DNA of 64,000 nucleotides from Begonia masoniana. Lineage: Eukaryota > Streptophyta > Magnoliopsida > Cucurbitales > Begoniaceae. Positions 44,670 through 55,816 of the stretch are shown one piece after another; positions within the stretch are counted from its first letter, which is position 1, and each line of letters begins with the position of its first letter. Location of the stretch: the NCBI GenBank assembly GCA_022432975.1, contig CM039508.1:43531646-43595645 (forward strand), given 5' to 3'. The notes under the pieces are model-generated. The model was not told where the DNA came from, did no database searches, and saw only the letters and a program-made list of their open reading frames with translations. The translations under genes and the position numbers were made by a program.

Positions 44670-45704
44670 CTGTTGTCAAATTGGTGAATGAAGTAGTGTT
44701 CTTCTATTTTCTTCTCTCACGTGTTTTGCTGTCAAAATATATTACCAACCCTTTTCGTTGCAAGTTATCTAAGAATGTCTGACAAAATCCTGGCTGAGCT
44801 TTTGAAGAAACAATATGTTTATTTAGTTCATTTTATATCTGAATGCATGAGAAACTCTATAAATCTACCAATGGAAAGAGAAATCATAAAAAAAAAAAAA
44901 CAGTCATAAATATAAATTGGGAAATTATCGATTTGAACCCTGTACTATACACGTTTTTTCAATTCAGCCTCTGTACTGAAATTGTTGATAGAAGGTCAAA
45001 ACTGATAACAGAATCAAAGTACAAGGTTCGGTTTGCCGGTTTTTTTAGTACAGGGGCTGAATTGAAAAAACGTGTATAGTACAGGGTTCAAATCGATAAT
45101 TTCCCTTTATCTTTTTTCCTTAGAAGCTGTTGGTAATAAAAGTTGGTAGATGCAACAAAACATCCTAACTAGTTTGTCTCCTCTTTGATATCTTGGTTAT
45201 CAACTAATCTCAACATATTATTTATAAAATTAAAAGTAATAATGTGTCATTACAATGGTAAGTCAAATCATCAAATCAAAATTTTTTGAAGGTAGACAAG
45301 TTTTAAATAAAAAGACAATTGGAAGGCAGAGCTGCACTTATCCCTTTCAAAATCAAAATCTATGTTAAACCTCATTAATAATCTTCCTAGCAAACTTCAG
45401 TAAGAAACTACTAGAAAGGAAAAAAAAACATGAGTATTTAACTTTGAGATATCACAATGCCAAAAATAAGAAAAAAAAATATATTAACAAAACATATAAC
45501 GAGGAGTATTGTTTGTACTTTCACATTTGTTTTTTTGAGGAGGTTCTGGATTGTTGCTAAAAACTTCTCACTCAACTTTAGGTTAAACGATGAATCTCTC
45601 TAAAGTTGATCGTTTAACCTGCCATTTCTATTAGGCCTCCTATCGGGTTGTGACAGTTAGTCGTTCGAAGCATGTGCAAATGGGAGAGAGTTCATTTCCA
45701 AATG
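44670..45704. repeat. 1033-bp tandem duplication, unit 2
   Basis: This is the second copy of 43637-44669, ending at '..gagttcatttccaaatggg'. Near identity implies a recent duplication, younger than the MITE that both copies carry. Confidence 0.9.
44919..45105. mobile_element. Foldback MITE, copy 2
   Basis: Same 187-bp element as 43888-44074, duplicated as part of the larger unit and not by transposition. Confidence 0.7.
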
Positions 45705-46189
45705 GGTTCTTCCATTTCATTCCCTCGAGATCAGTTTGTTTTGGAAAAGGAATTTGTAGAAGGTGGATTTTGGTAAGATATCTTCCTGCCCATTACCAAC
45801 TCCCATTTTGACGTCTCGTTCTTTTCTATTTGGTCAAAAAGAAAGTTGGAAGAGAGAAGTGCAGTCAGTTGTGTGTTATGTCAGATTAAAAAAAAAACAT
45901 TAGATAATTTGTTAATGTAATAAAGGTACATGCCCAAAAATAGGAATACTAAGAATTTTGACATCATGCATGCAGGAGAAGAGACGTACAAAGCCGTTCC
46001 TCGCTCACACGACCTCTATGACCTCCGCAATCCAAGAACTAACAAAACTCCATCGAAATACTTTTGGTGTTTCTGCTTTTTAATGGTCGATTCTCCTCCA
46101 CCCTCTATCCATGTCTCCACTATTTAAACCCTAGCTACCTCACTAACATTACCATAACTTAAAACTCACTCTTCCATCGGGATTGCCAA
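45705..46189 (+). promoter_or_regulatory. Upstream region and TATA-like box of the secreted-protein gene
   Basis: TATTTAAA at 46121-46128 lies 62 bp before the ATG at 46190. That fits a TATA box with a leader of about 30 bases. Further upstream there is no other gene; an open frame at 45930-46127 ends at the TATA box and is not convincing. Confidence 0.5.
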
Positions 46190-47017
46190 ATGGGGATTTC
46201 TTCTTCTAACCATTTTTTCCTTGTTTTCCTCGCTCTTCTCTCTTTGACTTGCGCTTATGCAACTAGAGCTCTCGTGGATAACAATGCCATTAAGAACAAT
46301 GACGATTCCTTGAAGAAAACTATGATGGTGGACCAAAAGTGGGGTGGTGGACCGACTTGTCCGGGTCAGGGCTCAGGTAATTGTCCAGGTCAAGGCTCGG
46401 GCAATTGTCCGGGTCAACGCCCAGGTACTTGCCCAGGTCAGGGCTCAGGTAATTGTCCCGGTCAATGTCAGGGCTCATGTTCCGGGTGCGTTGGTTACAT
46501 TTCAGGTTGTGTTCAGTATGTGCCTATGTGTCAAATTCCGTGTGGGTGGTCTCAAGAGAATTTGGATAGAGGATATGCTTACGGCAATGAGAAGTGGAAG
46601 AAAATTTACAAACCGCATGGGACCCACGTTCATATGGTTCCAACCAATGGAGTGATGACACAGAGAACAAACATGATAAACGGAGGGGTGGTTGACAACG
46701 AGGCCCACGTCGTGAAGCCTAAAACAATTGGTGAAGAGAGAACCCGAAATCCAAGCGAGACAAGCAATGAAGAAATGACACGTAGAGTGGACACGGTAAA
46801 CAGTGAGGCCCATATTCATAAGAAGGGCCACGTTCAAATGGTTTCAACCAATGGAGTGGACATGGGAAACAATGGGCTCCATAACGAGCCTCATGTGGTG
46901 ACAAATGGTGAGCCTGTGAAGCCTAGCATGGAAACAAATGGGGAAGATGAGACCCACGGTCTAAGAGAGACAGCCAATCAAGTGTTTTCACCTCCCAATG
47001 AAAACGAAGAACACTGA
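46190..47017 (+). CDS. Secreted Cys/Gly-repeat protein, unknown function
   Basis: 275 codons, no intron needed. Residues 1-24 are a clear signal peptide (FFLVFLALLSLTCAYA, cleavage likely before TRALVDN), so the product should enter the secretory pathway. Residues 57-96 are five 8-residue units of the type CPGQGSGN, with the fourth and fifth varying, then a Cys-rich stretch to CQIPCGW (about 117). The C-terminal half is hydrophilic and contains two diverged copies of 'HVHMVPTNGV...EAHVV' / 'HVQMVSTNGV...EPHVV'. I do not recognise a family. It could be a lineage-specific cell-wall or apoplastic protein. The TATA-like box and a downstream AATAAA support a real gene. Confidence 0.7.
   Translation: MGISSSNHFFLVFLALLSLTCAYATRALVDNNAIKNNDDSLKKTMMVDQKWGGGPTCPGQGSGNCPGQGSGNCPGQRPGTCPGQGSGNCPGQCQGSCSGCVGYISGCVQYVPMCQIPCGWSQENLDRGYAYGNEKWKKIYKPHGTHVHMVPTNGVMTQRTNMINGGVVDNEAHVVKPKTIGEERTRNPSETSNEEMTRRVDTVNSEAHIHKKGHVQMVSTNGVDMGNNGLHNEPHVVTNGEPVKPSMETNGEDETHGLRETANQVFSPPNENEEH
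46358..46477 (+). repeat. Coding 24-bp minisatellite
   Basis: Five 24-bp units encode the CPGQGSGN-type repeats. The unit length is a multiple of three, so gain or loss of units keeps the frame. This contrasts with the non-coding 13-, 16- and 26-bp LTR arrays. Confidence 0.8.
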
Positions 47018-47060
47018 GGACCCCACAAGAAAGACCATTCTAAAATCTAATGCACTCCAC

Positions 47061-47066
47061 AATAAA
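47061..47066 (+). terminator. Polyadenylation-signal-like AATAAA
   Basis: AATAAA lies 44 bp after the stop codon of the secreted-protein gene, a plausible near-upstream polyadenylation element. Confidence 0.4.
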
Positions 47067-49165
47067 ATGGGAAGCTTTTATTTTCTAATTATGCATTAAT
47101 TATGATGTATTGGATGGAAGCAAATCATTTAAAAGTGATTGGCTTTAATTTTTAGCTTCAATGAAAATCAAAAGCCTTTAAATTTAATCATCTCTTTTAT
47201 GAAATTTATGTAAAACTATATTATTAGAGATCGATTATTTTAATTTTCTTTTTGGACTAAGCTCTCATTACAATTTTTTTTTTTTTTTAAGTTTTGTTTC
47301 AATTTTATAAATACACTTAAGTTTGAGTTTAAAAACTCGTGCTTCATAGTGGATTTTTTCTTTCGTTTGTGATTTTTGTTTGAAAATTTTTTTCTACGTA
47401 AAGTATTGGTGTCCAAAATTTCATATTTTCGTATTTTAGGATCTCAGAAATGATAGAATTGACTATTTGGAAATAAAATAAAGACAATAATTGAAGTCTA
47501 ATTGAATTAATAGAAAAACCAAAACCGAATTGAAATGTTTTTCTTCTTTGTTCCACACAGCTTCACCTTAAATTAGATTTTTCGATTTGAGCTCAAGTTG
47601 GGCATAGGGTGGCGATCCGCATCCGATTTGTAGGTGATTCGGTTGCTCAACAACAATCCGACTATGCTTTCCTCAATTTTTGGTTTTCTAAATTTAATAT
47701 CAAACTTGATTTTTGATTTTTTTTTTATGTCCGGTTGAAACATATTGTATCTCAGTTTGTTATACTTCCATCGAGCTAGACCTATAATTTAGAATTATTT
47801 AATGTAGTATCAAATAAAATATTTGAACAGATATAATCTTTAAGAAAGATAGAATGAGTGCATTCAAATGACGAGTATCTTTGAAATCAAACTATGAGTT
47901 CAAGATTTATGTTATTGTATGTGTAATTTTAGATGTAATTCTTTTAAAAATAAGTAATGCCTAATTTTTTTTTCTCAATTTTTTCTTGATTAGTTGTAGT
48001 CAAATTAATTGTAAATTATGAGTTGATGAATAAACTAATCTCCATAAACAAGGTTTATAAAGACTATGTAATATAGTTTACAAAGTCACCAAAAGAGTAT
48101 GCTTTCTTACACACAATTTCTTCCTTAAATATTTGGCTTAAATATCACTCACATAAAAGATCAATCTCAATTTCAGAAGATTTAAAATTTATTACTGCAA
48201 TTAGTAAAATATTATTGTTTTGATGAAACTTTAAAACCCTTAGCCCTATCTCTAGAGGATTTCTCCTTCAATTTTTTAATTTTAATTTAATAAGTATTTA
48301 CGCGTGATAAAATTAAAATAAATGAACAATAATATCTCAACAATTTTTCAATTGTTGTTAAGTAGATCTAAGCCCTGCTTGAGGTTGTTATTGGAAGGAT
48401 TAAAAATGTTTATTTGAGAATTTAGACTCTATTTTCCTCTTTGGTAAAACAATCTTTTTTAACTTTTTAAATTTTTTTTTCAATTCTAATGTATTTTTAT
48501 TTAATTTAATAATTGAGCATGATAAATTGTTGACATTTCAAATTGATATATCAGTTTTAAAGATTTACTTTATCAAAAAAAATTGCTTTTTGATTTCTCT
48601 AGAATTTTATGTGATTTTATTCTAAACAAAACTTCTTAATATTTAGCCCGTGAATGGTTTTTTTTTTTTTTTTTTTTTTGTGACAAAAAATATTCTGTAG
48701 ATATATCCATACTTCTACACTCTAATTTTACCTCTTAACGTGTTATTCATTAACTGATATAATATATAATTATAAATAGTTAGTCCAAGATATTATTTAG
48801 TTCAATCATTTAGTGATTGTGTATCAAGAGATCATAGAGTATAAAATTACAATATTAGTACAATATGTAAAAAGACAAGTCACTTTAACATACGTGCTTC
48901 TCGAATAAAAAATCACAAGAGCTCTTATGCCAAAAGCAATTAGGGAAAGTTTAATGTTATAAAGTGTTTGAGAAGAAAAATAAATCATGAAGCATGTTCT
49001 TTTGACTATTCAAATAGTACACAAATTACCAAATTGGAAAAAAAGAAACTATGGGTCTTCAAGGCCTGGTTAGGTTCGGTTCTATGATAGAACCCAACCG
49101 AAACGATCTATGTTGGTCTTGATCATTTTTTTAACTTTCTGGTTTCTAACCCAAGGATTTATTGG
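47067..49165. other. AT-rich intergenic DNA
   Basis: Long AT-rich stretch with A and T runs (for example T-run 48658-48679). There are 'ggttcggtt...aaccgaa' words near 47580-47650 and 49070-49105. No coding region, RNA gene or terminal repeat could be supported. Confidence 0.5.
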
Positions 49166-49632
49166 TTCATTTGACTGTTTCAGAGCCCTAATTTTCGCAG
49201 CCCTTCTTAGACTTCCGAATTCTCTCACTAAACAAGAGAAAGCCCTCCATGCAGAATCAATAATTGCTCAACTTGGTGTGAGTAGATGATAAACCCTAGT
49301 CTTTTCTTTCTCACGAGCCCACGTCAGCGCTTAATTCAACAACTGCTCAACGAATTGTATCCGCTCTTTGGGAGCTGCCAATGATGGAAGAACAGTAGTA
49401 ATGACGATTTATTAACCTTCAAGCAGGCTTTTTTACATGTTTCATAAGATTTTGTTGCTGTCAGAAGGAAATTCCTCTCGTAAACTGATTTCCGATCATG
49501 TTGTTATGGCATCTACTTAGACCAAGTTCAGCAATTAATGCTTCTACACGGAGGGCTTTCTCTTGTTTAGTGAGAGAATTCAGAAGTCTAAGAAGGGCCG
49601 CGAAAATTAAGATTCTGAAACAGCCAAATGAG
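49166..49632. repeat. Long imperfect inverted repeat (arms ~130 bp)
   Basis: The left arm (about 49166-49295) and the right arm (about 49505-49632) are reverse complements at roughly nine of ten positions over the outer 80 bp ('tctcactaaacaagagaaag' and its complement), less so toward the ~210-bp centre. Outside the arms the flanks do not match. It could be a MITE without visible target repeats or an inverted duplication able to give a hairpin RNA. Confidence 0.75.
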
Positions 49633-50331
49633 AAAGAAGAGCGTCATCTTCCTTTTTATCAGATTTGAAAAGGATTTTCCATTATATGTTATTTTTTCGT
49701 CTAGCCGACCACCTAGTCGGCCGCCAAGAGCCGTGAATAAAGTCATTTTGCCGCTGCGAGACAGGACAAGCATGGCTAGTATTTCCCCTGGCTGAATAAT
49801 GCTGGTGACGCCTCTGAGAATGACTTTCTTGATCGATTTGGCCTCCTTTTCGAAGAATCCATTTTTCTTTATTTTAATCTAATAAACAACATCCTCAAAC
49901 TGCGTTAAAAACATTCCAGTCAGCAAGTTCACCTATTTTTCTAATTTCTTTTTTCTCTGTCCAATTTTTTTTCAGTAATTCAATGAAATCAAAGAAAAAA
50001 GAAATAGAAAACAAGAGGAAATAAAACGAGAAGCGTCCGATAAGAATGGACGTGAATAAAGAAACTATCGAACCTTCCATGTAATTGGACGATTAGATTT
50101 CTTGAAAATCGGAGGTGCTTCAGTCTCTGGGTGTTGGTTTGTTTGAGCATCAGTATCTGCAATTTTCACCTCCATTCTCTGCCACTCTCTGTATTTTCTC
50201 TGTTTTGGGAAAGAAAAAAGAAGAGGGAAAAAGAAAGAGTTTTTCAAGAAAGCAAAACACTTTGTAGGATTAGTGAACAAGGATCAGTTTATGTAGACGA
50301 GTCTTGAGTAGATGCGATGCTTTTTTTTTTT
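49633..50331. other. No recognised gene
   Basis: Short frames exist on the minus strand (49895-50080, 50065-50280) with no family features. The DNA resembles intron or intergenic sequence. A T-run ending in AG (50320-50339) could have been the acceptor for the exon relic that follows. Confidence 0.4.
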
Positions 50332-50613
50332 TTTTTTAGAAAATTAATACTGCAACGGAAGAGAGATAAAAAGAAGAAGATGATGGCGAGGGTGGTTGAA
50401 GAAGTAATGAAGGACATGAAGCGCCCAGCTTTCTTGTTGGACATTACTACACCGTCAGAGCTAAGAAAGGATGGGCACCCGTCGATATACAGCGGTGATT
50501 TGAGCCCGGAGCAGAGAGCGAATCCGGCGCACTCGGCGGATTGCAGCCACTGGTGCCTTCCTGGGTTGCCGGATACTTGGAATGAATTGTTCAACGCTGC
50601 AATGGTGTTATGA
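50332..50613 (+). pseudogene. TBL-family (PC-esterase) last-exon fragment
   Basis: The frame ends '[13 protein letters not shown]...[21 protein letters not shown]'. This is the C-terminal signature of trichome-birefringence-like polysaccharide O-acetyltransferases, including the Asp-x-x-His motif (DCSH). The GDS motif and the rest of the protein are absent nearby on either strand. Only the last exon, preceded by a T-run and AG, is present. It is probably a truncated copy, though an upstream exon more than a few kb away cannot be excluded. Confidence 0.7.
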
Positions 50614-50616
50614 TGG

Positions 50617-51250
50617 AATGTGAATTGTGTGGTTTAGACAAAATAATTCGTTTTTGGGTTTGATTATGCATTCAGATGGGGAGGTGTTAAACCAACGCTC
50701 CCTCTGGCCTCTTCTCTGTAGTAATGTAAAAATAGTAGATTAAATTGTTTTTTCTTTTTGCCTCAATTTCTCATTTTTAATTTATTATAATTCTGTTTTG
50801 TAGGCATCAACTAGTATTTTAACGTTACCCTTTTACTTGGTGTAGTAAAATAAAATAAGATTAAAAAATATTTTTAATACAACGAGGTTTAAAGCCCAAC
50901 AGTGTCACTGTAGCTGAGAAGTGAGATTGACTCAAAATGCTTTTAATTATTTTACTTTTTTGGAAGCTCAGTCTTTTCTCGTGTACGATGATAAGTAAAA
51001 ATTGCAATTTAACTCGTGAATTGAGGGTCATGGACAATTAATACTCTAATATGGTTTTTTAGCAAAACAACTTATGTTTTGTCAAATATTTCATTTTTTT
51101 TCTTGTAATAAACGTTTTAAACCTTTTTAGTTAATTTAATTCTCTCAATTTCATGCACAGATTCAATTAGAACTAGATTTTGAACACATTTAAATTGGTG
51201 TATCCTTTGGTTTTTGTAATCGATTGTCTCTAACCTTCAAGCATAAAAAC
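50617..51250. other. AT-rich DNA after the TBL fragment
   Basis: No coding region or repeat recognised. Confidence 0.4.
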
Positions 51251-51418
51251 AAAACTATATCTTATCCTACATGCCAGTATACTTTTGATGTGTGCAAAAC
51301 TTTTCAAAATAAACCAAGTTAAATCATATAGGACAAAACTATATCTTATCCTACGTGCCAGTATACTATTGACGTGTGCAAAACTTTTCAAAATAAACCA
51401 AGTTAAATCGTATAGGAC
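51251..51418. repeat. 84-bp tandem duplication
   Basis: Two copies (51251-51334 and 51335-51418) starting AAAACTATATCTTATCC and ending in 'tataggac' differ at about four positions. Confidence 0.85.
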
Positions 51419-51716
51419 CCTGCCGAACCAAGTTGGACCGAATTGAGTCTAGGGAGAACCATCTACCATGTGTTAGCACGAACCATTTCCTGTTCTGATG
51501 TTAGAAAACAGATATTCTTTTATTTGCGTATAAAGAACTGAAATTTGAAGGATTAAAAACTTTGTAAGTGGGTGAATCAAATGAAGATCCATTTATGATT
51601 AAGCAGGGTTTGATTTCAGCATACATAAATAATATCGATAATACTTTGAAAGTTAGTCTCGAGAAAATAAATGATCATAGGTTTGAAGATGGATTAGAAG
51701 ACAAGAAATTTGGTCG

Positions 51717-51995
51717 GTGGGCGACCACTTGGTGGTAACAATTTTCGGTCCCGCAAATGACGAAGTTTCCACTACTGATAATGTTGAACTGATTGAACAA
51801 ATCATAGAAGTGGTTCAAGAGTTGCCAAACGAACCTCATTTGAGAAGATCCACTAGAGAATGGCGTCCTTTGACGAGATTCACTTCCGATGAGTATGTGA
51901 TGCTCACAAATGCCAGAGAGCCAAACACTTACCAAGATGCGACTTCTGTCAATGAGAAAAAATTGTGGTTGAAAGCCACCACGTCATTACATTCT
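51717..51995 (+). pseudogene. Copia polyprotein fragment
   Basis: The frame includes PNEPHLRRSTREWRP, then DEYVMLTNAREP and 'SVNEKKLWLKA'. This is the linker before reverse transcriptase in Ty1/Copia polyproteins, where a basic 'RRSTRERRP' motif precedes 'EP..Y.EA....W..AM'. It is of a different lineage from the two Sireviruses and on the other strand. No LTRs are visible, so it is a short relic. Confidence 0.7.
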
Positions 51996-52029
51996 TTGTT
52001 CTTGTATCGCCGCACAAAAGTGTCAAGCC

Positions 52030-52620
52030 GCCTCAGCTCGTTTAACTTTGACTCATGAGCCAGTTCGCTAGACTCGTTAGACTCGACTCGTTTAATTCAT
52101 TAGGCTCAGTGACCCAGATTTTTTTAGTGTTGGCTCGACACGGTTTGTTTGTCACTCTTAATTGCAAATGACCGACAATTATATAGATGCCAACTTATTT
52201 AGTATGTGTATAATTTGTAATGATGTAACTGTCAAATATTTGCAATGATATTCATGGGATAATTGTTTACTAGATTACTTCAAATAATTTTTTCCCATAT
52301 ACATGTCTTTTTATATATTAAAAAAAAATTTGTTAACTAAACGACTAACTATTATATTTTGAAATTATAATGATAAATAATCATTATAATTTAAATAACT
52401 ATTTTTTAAAAATATACATTATATTTATATAAATTAAAAACATTTATATATGTTTGGTTTATTAGACTCAACTCATTAAACTCGTTTAGCCAGTTCAGCT
52501 TGACTTGTTTAACATTGGCTTGCGAGCCAACTCGTGTTAAATTTTTTTTAATCAAGTTCGTTAGATTCGACTCGTTTAACTTTTAAACTTGGTGAACAAG
52601 ATTTTTTTAGCGGTCGGCTC
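52030..52620. repeat. CTCGTTTAA / GACTCG-rich repeated segment
   Basis: The segments 52030-52130 and 52460-52620 share words such as 'ctcgtttaac', 'gagccagttcg' / 'gagccaactcg', 'ttagactcgactcg' and 'agatttttttagyg'. An AT-rich centre lies between them. This may be a small transposon with related ends, but I could not define borders. Confidence 0.4.
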
Positions 52621-53286
52621 ATGTGTCATCTCTAACTATGGATGAGAATCAATATTCTTACCAAGAGCCATGTTATAGTATTTGAATAGAAATTACAAGT
52701 TCGTTAACATTTTAATAATTTAATACGAACCACCAAAGAAAAAAGAAGAACAAACTGTAAGATTTATGTGAAAAACCCTAACAGATAAAAAAAATCTCGG
52801 GAAAATATAGAATGAAAATTTGTGTAAATATGCTTGGGTCGATCACCCCGATCCCTTTGCTATCACCAGAAACCTCTGGAAAAAAAATATGTAATTCCAT
52901 TCTGAAACTTTTGTCGCACCGTGAGCTTGTCGATATGGCCTAAACAGAATTTGAGTTACCAAACTCTAACAAATATAATAACGACCAAAAATTGTATTGA
53001 AAACATGAGATTGTGGAACAAATGAGGTGAGTCGACGTCTATAGTTTCATTATCTACTGCTAATATTGGCGATATTTCTTCCGATTTCTTTATTTTCTTC
53101 AAAAACAATCTCTCCCTCTCTCTCTCACTCGCTCTCTCTATCACAATACATTCACAAGAAGCTAACAAAATTGAAGAAAAAAAAAAACCAAGTAGAATAT
53201 AAATAAAGTTGTGGGCTAGAACAAAAGGGTGATAACATCATCTATTTGAGCTTAAATCTGTACAGTTGCAGAGCTATGAAGATTGA
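52621..53286. other. Intergenic, downstream of the kinase gene
   Basis: AT-rich DNA with a CT/GA-rich microsatellite (53109-53140). No gene seen. It should contain the 3' UTR of the minus-strand kinase gene near 53200-53286. Confidence 0.45.
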
Positions 53287-55816
53287 TCAATAATAGGTCT
53301 TACCATATCCTTGCTGATGACAATCCTTCATGATGAAATTCCAAGCCAGCAATGCTGCTCCCATTGCAGGCTCCACCTGATGTTATTCTCGTAATATTAG
53401 AACTAAACCGAATTAAGCGTATCGATAATTACAAAGAATACGAGTTAAATTAAGCTTACCTTGGGCCTAATTGCGACAACTCCGGGATAGTCTTTGGATA
53501 TGGAAGCAATAACCTCTTTTGATATATCCCACCTCTTATTTGCTTCAAGCACACCACCAACCATAACTAGTGGAAAACACTCTTCTCCATCTGCCATCAT
53601 CTTACACATAACTATAACTATCGAACATGAAAATAAATAAACGTTCGGTAAATTATTGGGTAATATTCCAAACAAATATTGCCACAGGGATAGGGGGGTC
53701 GTTCTCCGAGACTGCGAACCCCACCAGGGGTTGTTCGGTTACATTATTCGTACTTTAAAAGTGAGTTTATTAACGAAAATACTTTAAAGTCCATTTTGTT
53801 AATCACCTTATAGTTCGAGAATAATTTTGAATATTACCCTAAATTATACTTCAGAAAGTGCAAAATTGAAATTCCTAATTAATCGGGAAGTTGATCGCTA
53901 TAAATGGGTAGAGTTTAGATTGAGTTCTTCGTTGGTTTGGATCATACCTTCACCAGATAAACCGAGTCTTTGCACAACAGCTTTCACACTTGAAGCCAAC
54001 TCTTCTACTGAATCGAGTAGGATATTATTCGCCACATCATCGCCTGCCTCTGCACACGACACGACGACTGGAACGAGTGCAGCAATGCGGGCCCACGATG
54101 GATCTGCATATGTCCACCTGACAAAATAAAAAAGAACTTTTTAAGTATCAATACTATCATATAGTGGGAACTGTAATTCAGAGGCCACACGATGAGACAA
54201 CTCTCAGTTCGAAGTTTTCTGAAGGAAGATGATCGAAACGGTCAGTCTTTCTTCTTATTCTGTGCGTTTTTCTACGATAAAACATTATTTATAACCTCGT
54301 TTTATGTCATGGAAAGAAAAGACAAGCAGATCGATCACGCATAATTTGTCGATCCTATAATTGGAGCTTCATCGAACACTTATCCTTCGTACTCATTTCG
54401 AACCAATTAGCGAGGTTTAGAGTGTTTAAAATTACTCTTCAAAATCCTTAAAGACAATGGCCCTGAAATTCAAATAAACTGGTGTCAACTATATATGCTC
54501 TGCAGTTACCCAATGAGTTCATCTGGAGAAGAAAGACCAAGTTCCTGCAAAATGCCATTTCTAAGCTTCGTATGAGGGCCCCGTCCATCATGAGCCCTTA
54601 TTATCGCTGTCAACGCCTGTGCGGCTATTCCGTATCCGCTATAAGTGGGAAAAACATAAGCTTCATTTAGCAATAAAAAACTCCTTAAATTAGAAAGCAT
54701 GTGTATGAGTATTATAGGATCTGAAACGATTACTAATCATGGAGGGGAGAGAGAGACCTTCCCCAGTCACCTAAGACAGGCCCTGCACCTGCAGCGCGAG
54801 CCTCTCGACCATCTTCCGTGAATCCATAAGCAATGGTGCCAGTTCCAGCAATTAAAACACATCCATGGAGTTTTCCCATGGTACCACTAGCCAGAGCTGC
54901 CACAGCATCGTTTTGAACATATAGATTCACATGGCTTGGAAATATATCCCTGTTTTTTACAAAGACAAAGACCATAACAAAGCAGTTCATCAATCAAATT
55001 TGTTCAAATGTCCACTATTAATGTGCATGCGTGTCTAAATGCTACAAACATGTTCTTGGAACATGTTTTGCAGCTACTTGAGGAAATTATGTCTAGAATT
55101 GAGTAATTTAACAGCAGAAACCTCAGCCAGCTTAAAATTCTCTGTTGATCCGTCGGATGGTCTACTCCGGATACAGCTAAACAAACAGCTCGAACTGCGG
55201 ATCTATTTGAACCCGACTTTGAAAGTGCTTCTGCCATTACTTGCTCCAGTGTTTCCCTAGCTCCAGTTTCTGTCAATAATAAACTTTATTACTTCTCAAA
55301 CTTTGTTTGGGTAAAGTGATTGATTATGCAGATATTATGGTGTTATAAAATTCTGGGAAATTGCTTTGTTTTTTCTTAGATCAATCTCCGTATATTCTTG
55401 CTTAATTAATAATATGATTGATAATGAAGAACAGCTACAAAAGAAAGTTAAATTAATGCTATAAGCGCATGAAAAACAGCAGGAAAGAAAGCTTTTCTAT
55501 CAGAATCTTCAATCGAAAGCAGAGTCCAGAATCAAATTAATCAAAAATGAAGAAACAAATCTAGAGAGAGAGAGATACCGCCGATGCTATTGTGATTGGA
55601 GCAGCCGGCGACGACGCGGGCGAGAACAGGAAGACGATCGGAAAGCGACAGAGCGTGGAGGTGAGAAAGAGCAACGCAGACGCAGACGGTGGTCGTAGTG
55701 CCGCCATCGATTCCGAGAATCACATCCTCTCCCACTCGTATTTCATTTTCGAAATCCCAGGTTTCTCCATTTCTACACCTCTTCATCTCTGCAAATTTCT
55801 GACCACTGTCTGCCAA
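53287..55816 (-). CDS. NAGK: N-acetyl-D-glucosamine kinase (7 exons, intact)
   Basis: Exons on the minus strand: 55786-55579, 55269-55122, 54949-54758, 54638-54510, 54117-53948, 53590-53460 and 53376-53287. Each junction has GT and AG and keeps phase. The total is 355 codons from MKRCRNGETW at 55786; an upstream in-frame ATG at 55816 would add ten. Motifs of the ASKHA/BadF-type fold are the phosphate-1 loop LGIDGGTTTT, QNDAVAALASGTMGKLHG, the second phosphate loop IAGTGTIAYG, 'GPVLGDWGSGYGIAAQA' and the adenosine motif MVGGVLEANKRW. The enzyme phosphorylates N-acetylglucosamine at O6 in the cytosol for salvage into the UDP-GlcNAc pathway. Length and exon content match plant NAGK. No lesion found. 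Confidence 0.93.

Noticed and set aside
51675..51935. Minus-strand frame opposite the Copia fragment
   Set aside because: The plus strand carries the recognisable Copia linker text, so the minus frame is its shadow.
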